Of a stretch of 27,535 bases of DNA, positions 15,501-23,614 are shown piece by piece. The stretch comes from Dethiobacter sp. (GTDB lineage Bacteria > Bacillota_D > Dethiobacteria > Dethiobacterales > Dethiobacteraceae). How positions within the stretch are numbered: the first letter of the stretch is position 1; each line of letters starts with the position of its first letter. The position numbers and the translations under genes are program-made. Where the stretch lies: assembly GCA_018333395.1 (NCBI GenBank), contig JAGXSQ010000100.1:1-27535 (forward strand). The letters are read 5' to 3'. A model generated the notes under the pieces. That model did not search any database. It saw only the letters and a list, made by a program, of their open reading frames with translations, and was not told the DNA's origin.

Positions 15501-16118
15501 GGTCAGAGGCTCCAACTGCCCGGACAGCTCCCGGATGACATCCCCCACGCGCAGCAAGTTTTCTGCTGTCTCCGTCAGGCGTCTTTCCGCCTCTCTTTTG
15601 CGGCTCTTATACTTCTGAATCCCTGCTGCCTCCTCAAAGATAAGGCGGCGCTCCTCAGGTCTAGCGCTTAGTATTTCGTCTATCCGGCCTTGACCGATGA
15701 AGGAATACGCTTCCTTACCGATACCGGTATCCATAAAAAGCTCCAGGATTTCTTTCAGGCGGCAGGCGTGGCGGTTGAGCAGGTATTCGCTCGTCCCGTC
15801 TCGGTAAAGTCGGCGGGTCACAGTTACCTCCCGGTAGTCCAGAGCAAGTCGCCCGTCACTATGGTCTAGGACCACCGATACCTCCGCAAAGCCCAAAGGT
15901 TTGCGACCTGCGGCCCCGCTGAAAATAATGTCCTCCATACGCATACCGCGCAAAAGTCTCACGCTTTGCTCGCCCAGCACCCAGCGAAGCGCATCGCCGA
16001 TGTTACTCTTACCGCAGCCGTTTGGACCTACCACCACGGTAATGCCAGGGGTCAGTTCCAGAGTTGTCCTGTCGGCAAATGTTTTAAACCCATGCATTTC
16101 CAAGCGCTTGACATACAA
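12540..16118 (-). CDS. smc: Chromosome segregation/condensation protein SMC
   Basis: ATPase of the SMC-ScpAB condensin complex that compacts and resolves replicated chromosomes. 1192 residues, full length. N-terminal head: RLEMHGFKTFADRT and Walker A GPNGCGKSN (31-39). Then come a coiled coil (about 170-490), the hinge (about 500-680, including TGLAGILGTVADVL and RVVTLDGDVMLPGG), and a return coil. The C-terminal head has signature LSLLSGGEKALTAIALLFS, Walker B FCLLDEIDTALDE and the switch region FILVSHRKKTME. The start is a TTG at 16118 (TTG-TAT-GTC-AAG), chosen because GGGGGAT precedes it at proper spacing and it reproduces the family N terminus; the nearby ATG is out of frame. The gene is preceded by a terminator that follows spoVS. 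Confidence 0.97.
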   Translation of the reverse strand: MYVKRLEMHGFKTFADRTTLELTPGITVVVGPNGCGKSNIGDALRWVLGEQSVRLLRGMRMEDIIFSGAAGRKPLGFAEVSVVLDHSDGRLALDYREVTVTRRLYRDGTSEYLLNRHACRLKEILELFMDTGIGKEAYSFIGQGRIDEILSARPEERRLIFEEAAGIQKYKSRKREAERRLTETAENLLRVGDVIRELSGQLEPLTVQAATGRRYLELREELKNVEIDLLVHEARTLRGRWQETEALCREAANELLKRQTALAEKEVELAGRQQVLDEEQSALTLLRSEVQRFSTELEKGQGRVALALEKRRGLQQQSAGMSMSLQEMDDRQTALDAEREQVKKTLAEVAAAMVRADEELSGSERALVSLEAAPEVRQAMACRDALESLLTEIRRLQSEHDRLNLGREQLAGHFVRLRQESAQKAAERSALEEKRDDLLATRHNLQQEWGSLVQQRQQKQVVAGEILARQEILDEQRRQGEKRLAEIDGRLRLLQELESSLAGYGQGVKMVLEAKKRGETGLAGILGTVADVLQVPDRYVTAVEAALGSALLNLVTEDDDDAKKAITFLKKTKGGRATFLPLNLLGGQTYRRSAEKVTQYSGYLGVAAELVDAPERFRKVVETLLSRVHIVCDLEAAVPVARALHFRERVVTLDGDVMLPGGAITGGVEKKQGSILSRRRETTELAQTQAHERRQLAVLAQERQMLADKLAAALDDTKVLEEQSRQQERTISLLERDLTFSGEQLLKLAVALDSLEREMAEMSGKESSKAAAADVTICELAAAHEREKELRFALAGLQGKLDAKELEKRNLREQHTECRIRLAALEKQQEHHEEALGRLFREKTALAAARRRKEEELQRQKALCLELEMQIDENREALGALEKSQTGLLEGLLAKEKAVRLLTTGLRDETERLRQTEKELSAMERRQNRLDLEREKIETEWQSALDRLRENWQLEFAEAERLSRPCDDRAAAISRFGGLKEALQALGMVNLGAIDEHARVGERVEFLTAQREDLCRAEKDLQRIIREIDGRMGEKFATSFASLNESFGQVFKELFGGGSASLCLTDPDNPLESGVEILAQPPGKKRQHLSLLSGGEKALTAIALLFSFFKVKPAPFCLLDEIDTALDETNLAKFSAYLQRLAGKIQFILVSHRKKTMERADMLYGVTMEEAGVSKLISVRLSDSARPEASAG

Positions 16119-16157
16119 AGTAACATCCCCCCACCGTCAGCCAAAACTTAAAAGACG

Positions 16158-16186
16158 TAAAAATGCCTGCTTGCAACCAAGCAGGC
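16158..16186 (-). terminator. Intrinsic terminator after spoVS
   Basis: Minus-strand stem GCCTGCTTG / CAAGCAGGC (16165-16173 and 16178-16186) with a 4-base loop, followed by ATTTTTAC. The 9-bp perfect stem lies between the spoVS stop and the smc start, so most spoVS transcripts should stop before smc. Confidence 0.85.
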
Positions 16187-16203
16187 AGACAACCAGGCTA
16201 CAC

Positions 16204-16464
16204 TTACCGTGATCCGACAATAAACTTGATAGCTGTCCTCTCCTCCGTATCAATAATAATCTCCACAAATGCCGGGACGGCAATCAGGTCAATGCCGTTT
16301 GGCGCTACAAACCCACGGCAAATGGCAATAGCCTTGACGGCTTGGTTGACAGCCCCAGCACCGACAGCCTGCAGCTCAGCCTCGCCTTTTTCTCTGACGA
16401 CAGCGGCCAGAGCACCGGCAACCGACTTGGGGTTCGAATTGGCAGAAACCTTTAGCACTTCCAA
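16204..16464 (-). CDS. spoVS: Stage V sporulation protein S
   Basis: SpoVS, 86 residues, the standard size, an Alba-like small protein needed for normal progression of sporulation and coat assembly in B. subtilis; it may act by binding nucleic acid. It is nearly collinear with known SpoVS: VLKVSANSNPKSVAGALAAV, GAGAVNQAVKAIAICRGFV, APNGIDLIAVPAFVEI and EERTAIKFIV. The start is TTG 16464, fixed by AAGGAGG eight bases upstream and by the conserved MEVLKVSA-type beginning. The gene is placed between rnc and smc and is bounded by a sigma-H-like promoter upstream and a strong terminator downstream, so it can be switched on independently of the growth operon around it. Confidence 0.96.
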   Translation of the reverse strand: MEVLKVSANSNPKSVAGALAAVVREKGEAELQAVGAGAVNQAVKAIAICRGFVAPNGIDLIAVPAFVEIIIDTEERTAIKFIVGSR

Positions 16465-16545
16465 GAGCTGTTCCTCCTTGAATTGACATAATTATTTGCG
16501 GTAAAGCTCCGGAGGCATCTCCATTTATCCATTTGTCTACCCTAT

Positions 16546-16572
16546 TTTCGTGACAGGCAGAAAAATTCCTGC
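16546..16572 (-). promoter_or_regulatory. Candidate sigma-H promoter for spoVS
   Basis: On the minus strand GCAGGAATT (16564-16572) fits the sigma-H -35 consensus RNAGGAWWW at every position. It is followed after 11 bp by CACGAAA (16546-16552), which keeps the GAA core of RNNGAAT. In B. subtilis spoVS is transcribed by sigma-H, so position and function agree. The -10 is imperfect. Confidence 0.55.
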
Positions 16573-16583
16573 TACTACCAAAA

Positions 16584-17285
16584 TTATTTGTCTTTTACCA
16601 AGGACTCGTAGGCCTCCTTAGCCGCTTCCTGCTCCGCTTCCTTCTTGGTCCGTCCACTTCCCTGCCCCAGGGCCTGATCATTGATCACAAACTGAGCAAC
16701 AAATACTTTGGAATGGTCCGGCCCCTGTTCTGATACGATCCGGTATTCCGGAGTTGTGGCCAGCTTAGCCTGCGTGTATTCCTGCATCAGCGTCTTATAG
16801 TCGCGATGCAGACAGCCTTGAGCCAATTCGGCAAACAACGGTGCAAACAAACGTCGGACGACCTCTCTCACCGCCTCAAAACCAAGATCTAGGTAAACAG
16901 CGCCAAGCAGTGCCTCCAAAGCGTCAGCCAAAAGCGCCGGGCGCTGTCTGCCGCCACTACTTGCTTCTCCTTTGCCAAGGCGCAGATGTACGCCCAGATC
17001 CAGCTCGCTCGCGAGTCTTGAGAGCGATTCTTCACAAACGAGACCAGCACGATAGCGGGTCAGTTTACCCTCGGGCAATCCCGGGAAAAGTGCGTACAGA
17101 GCTTCGGAAACAGCGAGCTCCAGCACGGCATCACCCAAAAATTCCAGTCGTTCGTTATGGGCACCCATCCCCAGGCCCCGCTCGTTGGCGTAAGAAGAAT
17201 GAGTGAGAGCCAGCAAGTAAAGGTCCGTCTGTTGTGGGGCGATCTTTAGTTTGGTAAAAACAGGAGACCTTTCTTTTCTGGCCAT
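16584..17285 (-). CDS. rnc: Ribonuclease III
   Basis: Double-strand-specific endoribonuclease for rRNA maturation and mRNA control. 233 residues. The catalytic RNase III domain has the signature NERLEFLGDAVLEL (44-57; Glu48 and Asp52) and LLADALEALLGAVYLD; the double-stranded RNA-binding domain is about 160-230 (DYKTLMQEYTQ ... GRTKKEAEQEAAKEAYESL). ATG 17285 follows AGGAGA; the TTG three bases upstream is less likely. It starts 15 bases after fabF, the order fabF-rnc-smc being widespread in Firmicutes. Confidence 0.96.
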   Translation of the reverse strand: MARKERSPVFTKLKIAPQQTDLYLLALTHSSYANERGLGMGAHNERLEFLGDAVLELAVSEALYALFPGLPEGKLTRYRAGLVCEESLSRLASELDLGVHLRLGKGEASSGGRQRPALLADALEALLGAVYLDLGFEAVREVVRRLFAPLFAELAQGCLHRDYKTLMQEYTQAKLATTPEYRIVSEQGPDHSKVFVAQFVINDQALGQGSGRTKKEAEQEAAKEAYESLVKDK

Positions 17286-17300
17286 CAAAATCTCCTGTGC

Positions 17301-18548
17301 TTAGCAGACTGCCGCATATTTCCTGAAGGCCAGAGAAGCATTTGTTCCTCCAAAGCCGAAAGAGTTAGACATCGCCATCAAAACCTCCCGAGTTCGCGCC
17401 TGATTTGGCACATAGTCCAAGTCGCATTCCGGGTCGGGGTTTTCATAATTAACGGTAGGAGGAATAATGCCCACAGCAAGGCAGAGCACGGTAGCTATGG
17501 CTTCTACCCCACCAGCTGCGCCAAGCAAATGACCGGTCATGGACTTGGTGGAGCTGATGGCCAGGCGGTAGGCGTGCTCACCAAAAACAGCCTTAATAGC
17601 TGCTGTTTCCGTCCGGTCATTTAAATCAGTGGAAGTACCATGAGCATTAATATAATCAAGCGATGCCGGAGCTACGCCAGCGTCTTGCAGCGCCATGGCC
17701 ATGCAGCGCCGGGCACCAGAGCCATCGGGATCTGGGGCGGTAACATGGTAAGCGTCACCGCTTAAGCCATAGCCGCAGATTTCGGCGTAAATTCTGGCAC
17801 CACGTCTCTTGGCGTGCTCCAGAGACTCCAAGACCAGCACACCAGCACCCTCGCCCATCACAAACCCATCCCTGTCCCGGTCAAAGGGACGCGAAGCACG
17901 CTCTGGCTCATCATTGCGAGTGGACATGGCCCGCATAGCGCAAAACCCGGCAAAAGCCACCGGCGTAAAGGCAGCTTCACTGCCACCGGCCACCATTACA
18001 TCAGCGTCGCCACGCTGGATGGTTCGGAAAGCTTCTCCAAGTGAGTGCGTCCCGCTGGCACAGGCGGTAACCAGCGTGGTGTTTGGACCTTTTAGCCCGA
18101 ATTCCATAGAAACGTACCCAGACGCCATATTAGCAATCAGCATGGGAACAAAGAACGGGCTGACACGACGCGGACCTTTTTCGTTTAGGACTTTAATCTG
18201 TTCCTCGATGGTAATAATGCCGCCAATACCGGAGCCAATGGAAACGCCGGCACGCTCAGCGTCTATTGTCCCTGTATCAAGGCTCGCGTCTGCCAGAGCC
18301 ATTCTGGCGGCAGCCACAGCAAATTGGCCAAAACGATCCATGCGGCGGAGGTCTTTTTTATCGATAAAGTCCAGCGGCTCAAAATCCCTGACCTCTGCAC
18401 CAACTCGTGTAGGATAATCATCCACATTGAAACGGGTAAGGCGGCTAACCCCCGACTTACCGGCACAAAGATTAGCCCAGAAAACATCTTTGCCGGTTCC
18501 CACCGGAGAAATTACGCCCAACCCCGTTACGACCACATGCCGCTTCAT
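17301..18548 (-). CDS. fabF: 3-oxoacyl-ACP synthase II (KAS II)
   Basis: Condensing enzyme that adds malonyl-ACP to growing acyl-ACP in type II fatty acid synthesis. 415 residues, normal. The Cys-His-His triad is visible: Cys163 in [10 protein letters not shown], His303 in [12 protein letters not shown] and His340 in [14 protein letters not shown] terminus [15 protein letters not shown] and C-terminal [14 protein letters not shown] are typical. The ATG follows GAGGTGAGAGG. A 66-base gap with a hairpin separates it from acpP upstream; rnc follows after 15 bases. Confidence 0.97.
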   Translation of the reverse strand: MKRHVVVTGLGVISPVGTGKDVFWANLCAGKSGVSRLTRFNVDDYPTRVGAEVRDFEPLDFIDKKDLRRMDRFGQFAVAAARMALADASLDTGTIDAERAGVSIGSGIGGIITIEEQIKVLNEKGPRRVSPFFVPMLIANMASGYVSMEFGLKGPNTTLVTACASGTHSLGEAFRTIQRGDADVMVAGGSEAAFTPVAFAGFCAMRAMSTRNDEPERASRPFDRDRDGFVMGEGAGVLVLESLEHAKRRGARIYAEICGYGLSGDAYHVTAPDPDGSGARRCMAMALQDAGVAPASLDYINAHGTSTDLNDRTETAAIKAVFGEHAYRLAISSTKSMTGHLLGAAGGVEAIATVLCLAVGIIPPTVNYENPDPECDLDYVPNQARTREVLMAMSNSFGFGGTNASLAFRKYAAVC

Positions 18549-18584
18549 CCTCTCACCTCACCAAAAATCATTTCCGTCCGCAAG

Positions 18585-18610
18585 AAGGCTCTGCCGTAAC
18601 GCAGAGCCTT
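18585..18610 (-). other. Perfect 10-bp hairpin between acpP and fabF without a U tract
   Basis: Arms AAGGCTCTGC (18585-18594) and GCAGAGCCTT (18601-18610) with a 6-base loop, four bases after the acpP stop. The downstream minus-strand sequence begins CTTGCGG and lacks a T run. It is more likely an mRNA 3'-end stabiliser or partial attenuator than a full terminator, and could keep acpP message above fabF. Confidence 0.6.
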
Positions 18611-18614
18611 GTGG

Positions 18615-18842
18615 CTAGACGTGGCTTTCTATGTAGCGCACTACATCTCCCACGCTCTTAATCTTTTCCACCTCTTCATCGGCAATTTCCAGTCCAAACT
18701 CCTCTTCCAGCGCCATTACCAGTTCCACAATATCCAAGGAGTCCGCATCCAAGTCTTCAAACGAAGTCTCCCGGGTAACATCAGTTTCTTCCACACCCAG
18801 TTGTTCGCTAATCATTTTTTTGATTTTAGCATAGATATCCAT
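18615..18842 (-). CDS. acpP: Acyl carrier protein
   Basis: Carrier of growing acyl chains on 4'-phosphopantetheine. 75 residues, strongly acidic, with the attachment site Ser35 in [12 protein letters not shown] and helices as in family members. ATG 18842 is selected over the GTG nine bases upstream because GGAGGAGG then sits at correct spacing. It lies between fabG (37 bases upstream) and fabF, the classic fab cluster position. Confidence 0.98.
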   Translation of the reverse strand: MDIYAKIKKMISEQLGVEETDVTRETSFEDLDADSLDIVELVMALEEEFGLEIADEEVEKIKSVGDVVRYIESHV

Positions 18843-18879
18843 TCGTTTCACCTCCTCCCCAGGCGGTTACGGTTCAAAA

Positions 18880-19626
18880 TCAACTCATCAACATCCCGCC
18901 ATCGACGGTTACAACCTGCCCCGTAATATAGCTGCCAGCCGCCGCCAGAAAGAGTACCACTTCGGCGACCTCCTCCGGCGTACCGGCGCGGCCAAGCGGC
19001 ACCTGCGCTAACATACTCTCTCTCAAGGCCGCCGGCAGAGCAGCCGTCATCTCGGTCGCGATAAAGCCCGGCGCTACAGCGTTGACCGTAATCTGCCTGC
19101 TGGCCAGCTCCCTAGCCAGCGATTTGGTCAGGCCAAGCAGTCCGGCTTTGGCGGCAGCGTAGTTGGTCTGACCGATACCGCCAGCCAACCCCACGACAGA
19201 CGCAATGTTGATAATTCTTCCACCTGTTTTCTGCCGGAGCAGTGGCCGCACCACCGCTTTTGTACAGTTAAAAGCGCCGGTCAGATTAGTGTCCAGTACT
19301 GCCTGCCATTCTTCGGTCTTCATGCGGACAATAATGTTGTCTCTGGTAATCCCAGCGTTATTCACTAGTATATCAATTCTTCCGAAATTATCAAGGGTGG
19401 CAGCGACCATCGCCTCACACGCCCTGGCGTCAGCCACATTAGCCTGAAAAAGCAGTCCCCTCCCACCGGCACTTTCCAACAATCTTAGTGTTTCCGCAGC
19501 TGCGGCGTCCCCCGAGGCATAGTTTACCACTACGGCAGCACCGTGGGAAGCGAGTCTCAGAGCCACAGCCCGGCCTATACCCCGGGAGGCACCGGTAACG
19601 AGGGCCACTTTACCCACCAGTTGCAT
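18880..19626 (-). CDS. fabG: 3-oxoacyl-ACP reductase
   Basis: NADPH-dependent short-chain dehydrogenase that reduces 3-oxoacyl-ACP. 248 residues. Cofactor motif TGASRGIG (11-18), the NNAG motif (89-92), and catalytic Ser143, Tyr156 and Lys160 (INIASVVG ... TNYAAAK) are present; the C-terminal GQVVTVDGGM is typical. It overlaps the end of fabD by 17 bases, suggesting coupled translation. Confidence 0.97.
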   Translation of the reverse strand: MQLVGKVALVTGASRGIGRAVALRLASHGAAVVVNYASGDAAAAETLRLLESAGGRGLLFQANVADARACEAMVAATLDNFGRIDILVNNAGITRDNIIVRMKTEEWQAVLDTNLTGAFNCTKAVVRPLLRQKTGGRIINIASVVGLAGGIGQTNYAAAKAGLLGLTKSLARELASRQITVNAVAPGFIATEMTAALPAALRESMLAQVPLGRAGTPEEVAEVVLFLAAAGSYITGQVVTVDGGMLMS

Positions 19627-20581
19627 AAAGTCCAGCCTCCTGCTTCTTAAGAACCGCTATTACTTTCTCCAGAGTCTTGGGATCCTCGACTTGGTGAACC
19701 AAAAGCCCGGGGTTAATTTTCTTAACCAGTCCTGTCAGCGACTTCCCCGGACCTACCTCTATAAAAGCGTCGAAGCCATCCGCTACAAGCCTTTCCACTG
19801 AATCCTGCCACAAAACGGCATGGCTAACCTGACGGATGAGCGCCTGCCTGATTTCAGCGGGCGTTCGGACATAAGCGGCCGAAACATTGGCGACTACCGG
19901 TAATTTGGTAGAGACTACCGCTACATTTTCCAATTCGCGGGCCAGCAGTGGTTCTACATCTTTTAAAAGGCTACAGTGAAAAGAGACGCTGACTGGAAGA
20001 TCCACGACCCGTTTAGCGCCAAGTTCCCTCGCAATCTGGCAGGCACGCTTCAAAGCAGCAATCTCCCCGGCGATGACCATCTGGTCCGGAGCGTTGAAGT
20101 TGGCCGGCTCTACTACACCAAAAGGCGCAGCCAAGCGGCAAGCCTCCACAACTTTTTCCCGCGTCAAGCCAAGTACCGCGGCCATTCCGCTTACTCCCGG
20201 CGGCAAGGCGTCCTGCATAAAGCGTCCCCGCTTCTGCACAAGCGGCAGCGCTTCGGCAAAGGACAGTGCGCCGGCGCAGACCAGAGCGGAATACTCGCCA
20301 AGACTTAAACCAGCGGCGCCCTCCGGGGTGAGGCCGTATTCTTCCAGGAGAACCCGCAGGCAAGCGATGCTGGTAGCTAAAATTGCCGGTTGAGTAATTT
20401 CGGTCTGTTTCAATTCTTCTGCGTCGCCGGAAAAAATTTTTTGGGCCAAACTAAATCCTAAAACGTCGTCTGCTTCAGCAAAAGCACGGCGGGCCACGCT
20501 ATAGCATTCGGCCATTTCCCGGCCCATGCCTATATACTGCGCACCCTGCCCGGGGAAAAGTAAAGCCAACTTACCCGTCAT
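19610..20581 (-). CDS. fabD: Malonyl-CoA:ACP transacylase
   Basis: Moves malonyl from CoA to ACP. 323 residues. Motifs are LLFPGQGAQYIGMG (7-20), QPAILATS, nucleophile Ser93 in GLSLGEYSAL (91-100), and His202 in SVSFHCSLL. The ATG at 20581 overlaps the fabK stop region by 11 bases; fabG overlaps the other end. The operon order is fabK-fabD-fabG. Confidence 0.97.
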   Translation of the reverse strand: MTGKLALLFPGQGAQYIGMGREMAECYSVARRAFAEADDVLGFSLAQKIFSGDAEELKQTEITQPAILATSIACLRVLLEEYGLTPEGAAGLSLGEYSALVCAGALSFAEALPLVQKRGRFMQDALPPGVSGMAAVLGLTREKVVEACRLAAPFGVVEPANFNAPDQMVIAGEIAALKRACQIARELGAKRVVDLPVSVSFHCSLLKDVEPLLARELENVAVVSTKLPVVANVSAAYVRTPAEIRQALIRQVSHAVLWQDSVERLVADGFDAFIEVGPGKSLTGLVKKINPGLLVHQVEDPKTLEKVIAVLKKQEAGLYATGG

Positions 20582-21539
20582 GGTTCACCTCAGGGGTAAA
20601 TTTTTCTTGCAACTCAGCGATCAACTGTATTGCTCCATGCACCAGATCATTGATAATGGCAGCTGCTGGCTCTTCTTTGTTCACCATGGCTGCTACTTGC
20701 CCAGCCATTACGGAACCAGAAACCACATCTCCATCCCGCGCGGCGGCCGCTAACCTTCCCAAGCCAAATTTTTCCAGCTCTGCCAGCGGTGCGCCCTCCT
20801 TTTCCAGTCGCTCGAATTCGCGCGCCAACCAGTTATAGAGGACGCGTACCGGATGGCCGGTAGAACGCCCGGTCACTACGGTATCCCTGTCCTTGGCCTT
20901 AAGGATTGCCGCCTTATAATTCGGGTGCGCAGTACATTCCGTAGCACAAACAAAGCGCGTACCAAGCTGTACGCCTTGGGCTCCCAGCGCCAGAGCGGCT
21001 ACTACACCGCGTCGGTCAGCAATCCCTCCGGCGGCAATGACCGGCACGCTGACCGCATCCACAATCTGCGGCACCAGCACCATGGTAGTCAACTGTCCGA
21101 CATGCCCGCCGCTCTCTTTGCCCTCGGCAATCATGGCATCGACACCAAGGCGCTCAAGGCGCTTGGCCAGCGCCACCGACGAAACAACGGGGATAATCTT
21201 GATCTTTTTTTCTTTGAAGCTATCAACATACTTCCCCGGATTACCGGCACCTGTAGTTACTACCCGTACTTCCTCGCGCAAAAGTAGCGCTACTACCTCT
21301 TCGACGAAGGGGGAAAGCAGCATGACATTGACACCGAAGGGCTTTTTTGTCCGCAGTTTTGCTTTTTTAATTTCCTCCGCTACTGCGCTGGCCGGGGCGT
21401 TGCCGGCGCCAATAATGCCTAGACCACCTGCTTCTGAAACGGCAGCCGCCAACTCTCCGCCTGCTACCCAAGCCATGCCGCCCTGTAAAATGGGAACGTC
21501 GATCTCCAATATTTCACACAAGCTAGTCTTAAATCCCAC
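20571..21539 (-). CDS. fabK: Enoyl-ACP reductase II (FabK)
   Basis: FMN-dependent enoyl-ACP reductase of the FabK type, which carries out the last reduction of each elongation cycle. 322 residues from GTG 21539. That start is supported by GGGAGG seven bases upstream and by the family-like N terminus (V)GFKTSLCEILEI; the open frame to 21581 would run into fabH. Typical text is PILQGGMAWV, GGLGIIGAGN, FGVNVML, EGKESGGHVG, PVIAAGGIADRRGVVAALALGAQGVQLGTRF and the later VVTGRSTGHPVR. Nitronate monooxygenase-like proteins share this fold, but the place inside a fab operon makes FabK by far the best call. FabK enzymes are known to be insensitive to triclosan. Confidence 0.95.
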   Translation of the reverse strand: MGFKTSLCEILEIDVPILQGGMAWVAGGELAAAVSEAGGLGIIGAGNAPASAVAEEIKKAKLRTKKPFGVNVMLLSPFVEEVVALLLREEVRVVTTGAGNPGKYVDSFKEKKIKIIPVVSSVALAKRLERLGVDAMIAEGKESGGHVGQLTTMVLVPQIVDAVSVPVIAAGGIADRRGVVAALALGAQGVQLGTRFVCATECTAHPNYKAAILKAKDRDTVVTGRSTGHPVRVLYNWLAREFERLEKEGAPLAELEKFGLGRLAAAARDGDVVSGSVMAGQVAAMVNKEEPAAAIINDLVHGAIQLIAELQEKFTPEVNHDG

Positions 21540-21553
21540 TGAAAAACCTCCCA

Positions 21554-22543
21554 CTAGTACCTCATAATCGCTGCGCCCCAAGTCAGGCCGGCACCAAATC
21601 CTACCATGGCCACCAAGTCTCCCTTTTTCAGCCGCCCCGACTGTATTGCTTCTTCCAGCGCCACAGGAATAGAGGCGGAAGACATGTTGCCATAGCGTTC
21701 AATATTAACGATGACGCGTTCCTCGGGCAGGTCAAAGCGTTTACGGGCAGCGTCGATAATCCTCAAGTTCGCCTGGTGCGGCACCAAAAAATCCAAGTCC
21801 GCTTTGGTCAAACCAAGTTCATCGAGAGCCTGTGTCGTCACCTCGCCCATAACGCGCACCGCAAATTTAAAAACTTCGTGGCCGGACATTTGGAGAAGAT
21901 GCAGCCGTGCCTCCACCGTTGCTAGGCTGGCCGGCAATTTAGACCCTCCGGCCGGTATGGACAGCATATCAGCATATGTGCCGTCAGAACCGAGCCTAAA
22001 CGACAGCAACCCCTGGCCCGCCGGAACCGGCCCAAGGACAACGGCGCCCGCGCCATCGCCAAAGAGGACACACGTGGCCCGATCCTTCCAATCAAGGATA
22101 CGCGAGAGGATTTCCGCGCCGATAACCAAAACGTACCTGCAGGCACCGGTAGCGACAAACTGGCGTCCGATGGACAGGGCATAGACAAAGCCTGTACACC
22201 CAGCCGCTACGTCAAAAGCTGCGGCATGTACAGCGCCGAGCTTTGCCTGCACATAGCAGGCGGTAGCCGGCAACGGCACATCGGGGGTAGCAGTAGCCAA
22301 AATAATCAGATCTATTTCCTCTACACCGACGCCGGCATGGTGCATAGCTGCCCTGGCAGCCTCTGCCGCTAAGTCCGATGTACACACCCCGTCTTCCGCA
22401 ATACGGCGCTCACAAATCCCGGTTCGTGTGCGGATCCACTCGTCACTCGTCTCCAGTGTCTTCTCGAGGTCAAGGTTCGTAAGCACTCTAGTCGGCAATG
22501 CTGACCCTATTCCCAGGATGCCGACTCCTGCATTAGCGCTCAC
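21554..22543 (-). CDS. fabH: 3-oxoacyl-ACP synthase III (KAS III)
   Basis: Starts fatty acid synthesis by condensing an acyl-CoA with malonyl-ACP; its primer choice sets straight versus branched chains. 329 residues. The catalytic triad is present: Cys116 in DVAAGCTGFVYAL, His256 in LVPHQANLRI and Asn286 in ERYGNMSSASIP. The GTG at 22543 follows GGGAGGATGACAG, and the gene overlaps plsX by 11 bases. It is followed by fabK after 14 bases. Primer specificity cannot be read by eye. Confidence 0.97.
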   Translation of the reverse strand: MSANAGVGILGIGSALPTRVLTNLDLEKTLETSDEWIRTRTGICERRIAEDGVCTSDLAAEAARAAMHHAGVGVEEIDLIILATATPDVPLPATACYVQAKLGAVHAAAFDVAAGCTGFVYALSIGRQFVATGACRYVLVIGAEILSRILDWKDRATCVLFGDGAGAVVLGPVPAGQGLLSFRLGSDGTYADMLSIPAGGSKLPASLATVEARLHLLQMSGHEVFKFAVRVMGEVTTQALDELGLTKADLDFLVPHQANLRIIDAARKRFDLPEERVIVNIERYGNMSSASIPVALEEAIQSGRLKKGDLVAMVGFGAGLTWGAAIMRY

Positions 22544-23567
22544 CTGTCATCCTCCCTGAAGTCGGCTGCAAAGCAAGCAGTTGCTTGCGAATTTGCTCAT
22601 TGATATTTAATTTAACCGCACAGTACGCCTGTCGCACCACGGCATTCCGAATTGCTTGTGCTTTTGATGAGCCGTGGCTCTTGATACAAACTCCATCTAC
22701 GCCAAGCAGCGGCGCGCCGCCGTGTTCCGAATAGTCCATACGCTTTTTCAACTTCTGCAGCTGCGGCAAAAGAAGCGTAGCCCCTACCCTGCCACGCAGG
22801 TCAGCAGCAAAAGCTTCTCGCAATGATCCAAAAATACCGGCCGACAGCCCTTCCGCTGTTTTTAACAGGATGTTGCCCACAAAGCCGTCACAGACGACAA
22901 CGTCAGCAACGCCCCCAAAAACATCACGCGCCTCCACATTGCCCACAAACCCTGGCAGTCTCCCTTTTAGCAGGCCATATGCTTCCTTGACTTGTTCATT
23001 CCCCTTGCCTTCCTCTGTGCCTACATTAAGTAAAGCTACCTTCGGCTCTCTCTTGCCGAGGATCTCCCTGGCATAAACTGTACCCATCACTGCGTATTGT
23101 AACAGATGTTCCGCACTGGCGTCCATATTGGCACCGACGTCCAGAAGAACCGTGCTTCCACCGCTAAAGACACTAAGACAGGCAGACAGTGCCGGCCGCT
23201 CAATATCGGGCATTCGACCTAGCACCAGCAGTCCCGCTGCCATCAGTGCGCCGGTGTTGCCGGCTGAGACGGCAGCGTCAGCCACACCTTCCTTGATAAG
23301 GCGCACAGCTGTCGTCAGGGAAGCGTTCCTTTTCCGCCGCACGGCTAGGGCAGGGGCCTCGTCGTCGGTAATCACTTCAGACGCATCGACTATTTCTACC
23401 CGCTCCTGCGGGTACTCCACGCCGGCCAGATACGTTTTCAGTCTTTCCTGTGGCCCGACAAGCAGCAGGTGCAGGTCCGTCATCTCCATAACGGCAAGCA
23501 GCCCCCCCTGGATGACCTCACCAGGAGCATGGTCACCGCCCATGGCATCTAGGGCAATCCTTACCAA
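22533..23567 (-). CDS. plsX: Phosphate acyltransferase PlsX
   Basis: Converts acyl-ACP to acyl-phosphate, the donor for PlsY, and links fatty acid to phospholipid synthesis. The mature-type N terminus is VRIALDAMGGDHAPGEVIQGG; with TTG 23567 as start the protein is 344 residues, close to the family's 330-345. GAGGTG six bases upstream of this TTG supports it. GTG 23576 is an alternative, and the open frame to 23618 would start in the terminator. Other blocks are VSAGNTGALMAAGLLVLGRM, VLLDVGANMDASAEHL, LLNVGTEEGKGN and VVCDGFVGNILLK. No fapR regulator gene precedes it, unlike Bacillus. Confidence 0.93.
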   Translation of the reverse strand: MVRIALDAMGGDHAPGEVIQGGLLAVMEMTDLHLLLVGPQERLKTYLAGVEYPQERVEIVDASEVITDDEAPALAVRRKRNASLTTAVRLIKEGVADAAVSAGNTGALMAAGLLVLGRMPDIERPALSACLSVFSGGSTVLLDVGANMDASAEHLLQYAVMGTVYAREILGKREPKVALLNVGTEEGKGNEQVKEAYGLLKGRLPGFVGNVEARDVFGGVADVVVCDGFVGNILLKTAEGLSAGIFGSLREAFAADLRGRVGATLLLPQLQKLKKRMDYSEHGGAPLLGVDGVCIKSHGSSKAQAIRNAVVRQAYCAVKLNINEQIRKQLLALQPTSGRMTGER

Positions 23568-23614
23568 ACTCGACACCTCACGCCATAATTTACTGCAGCA
23601 AGCTCCCCCTGATA

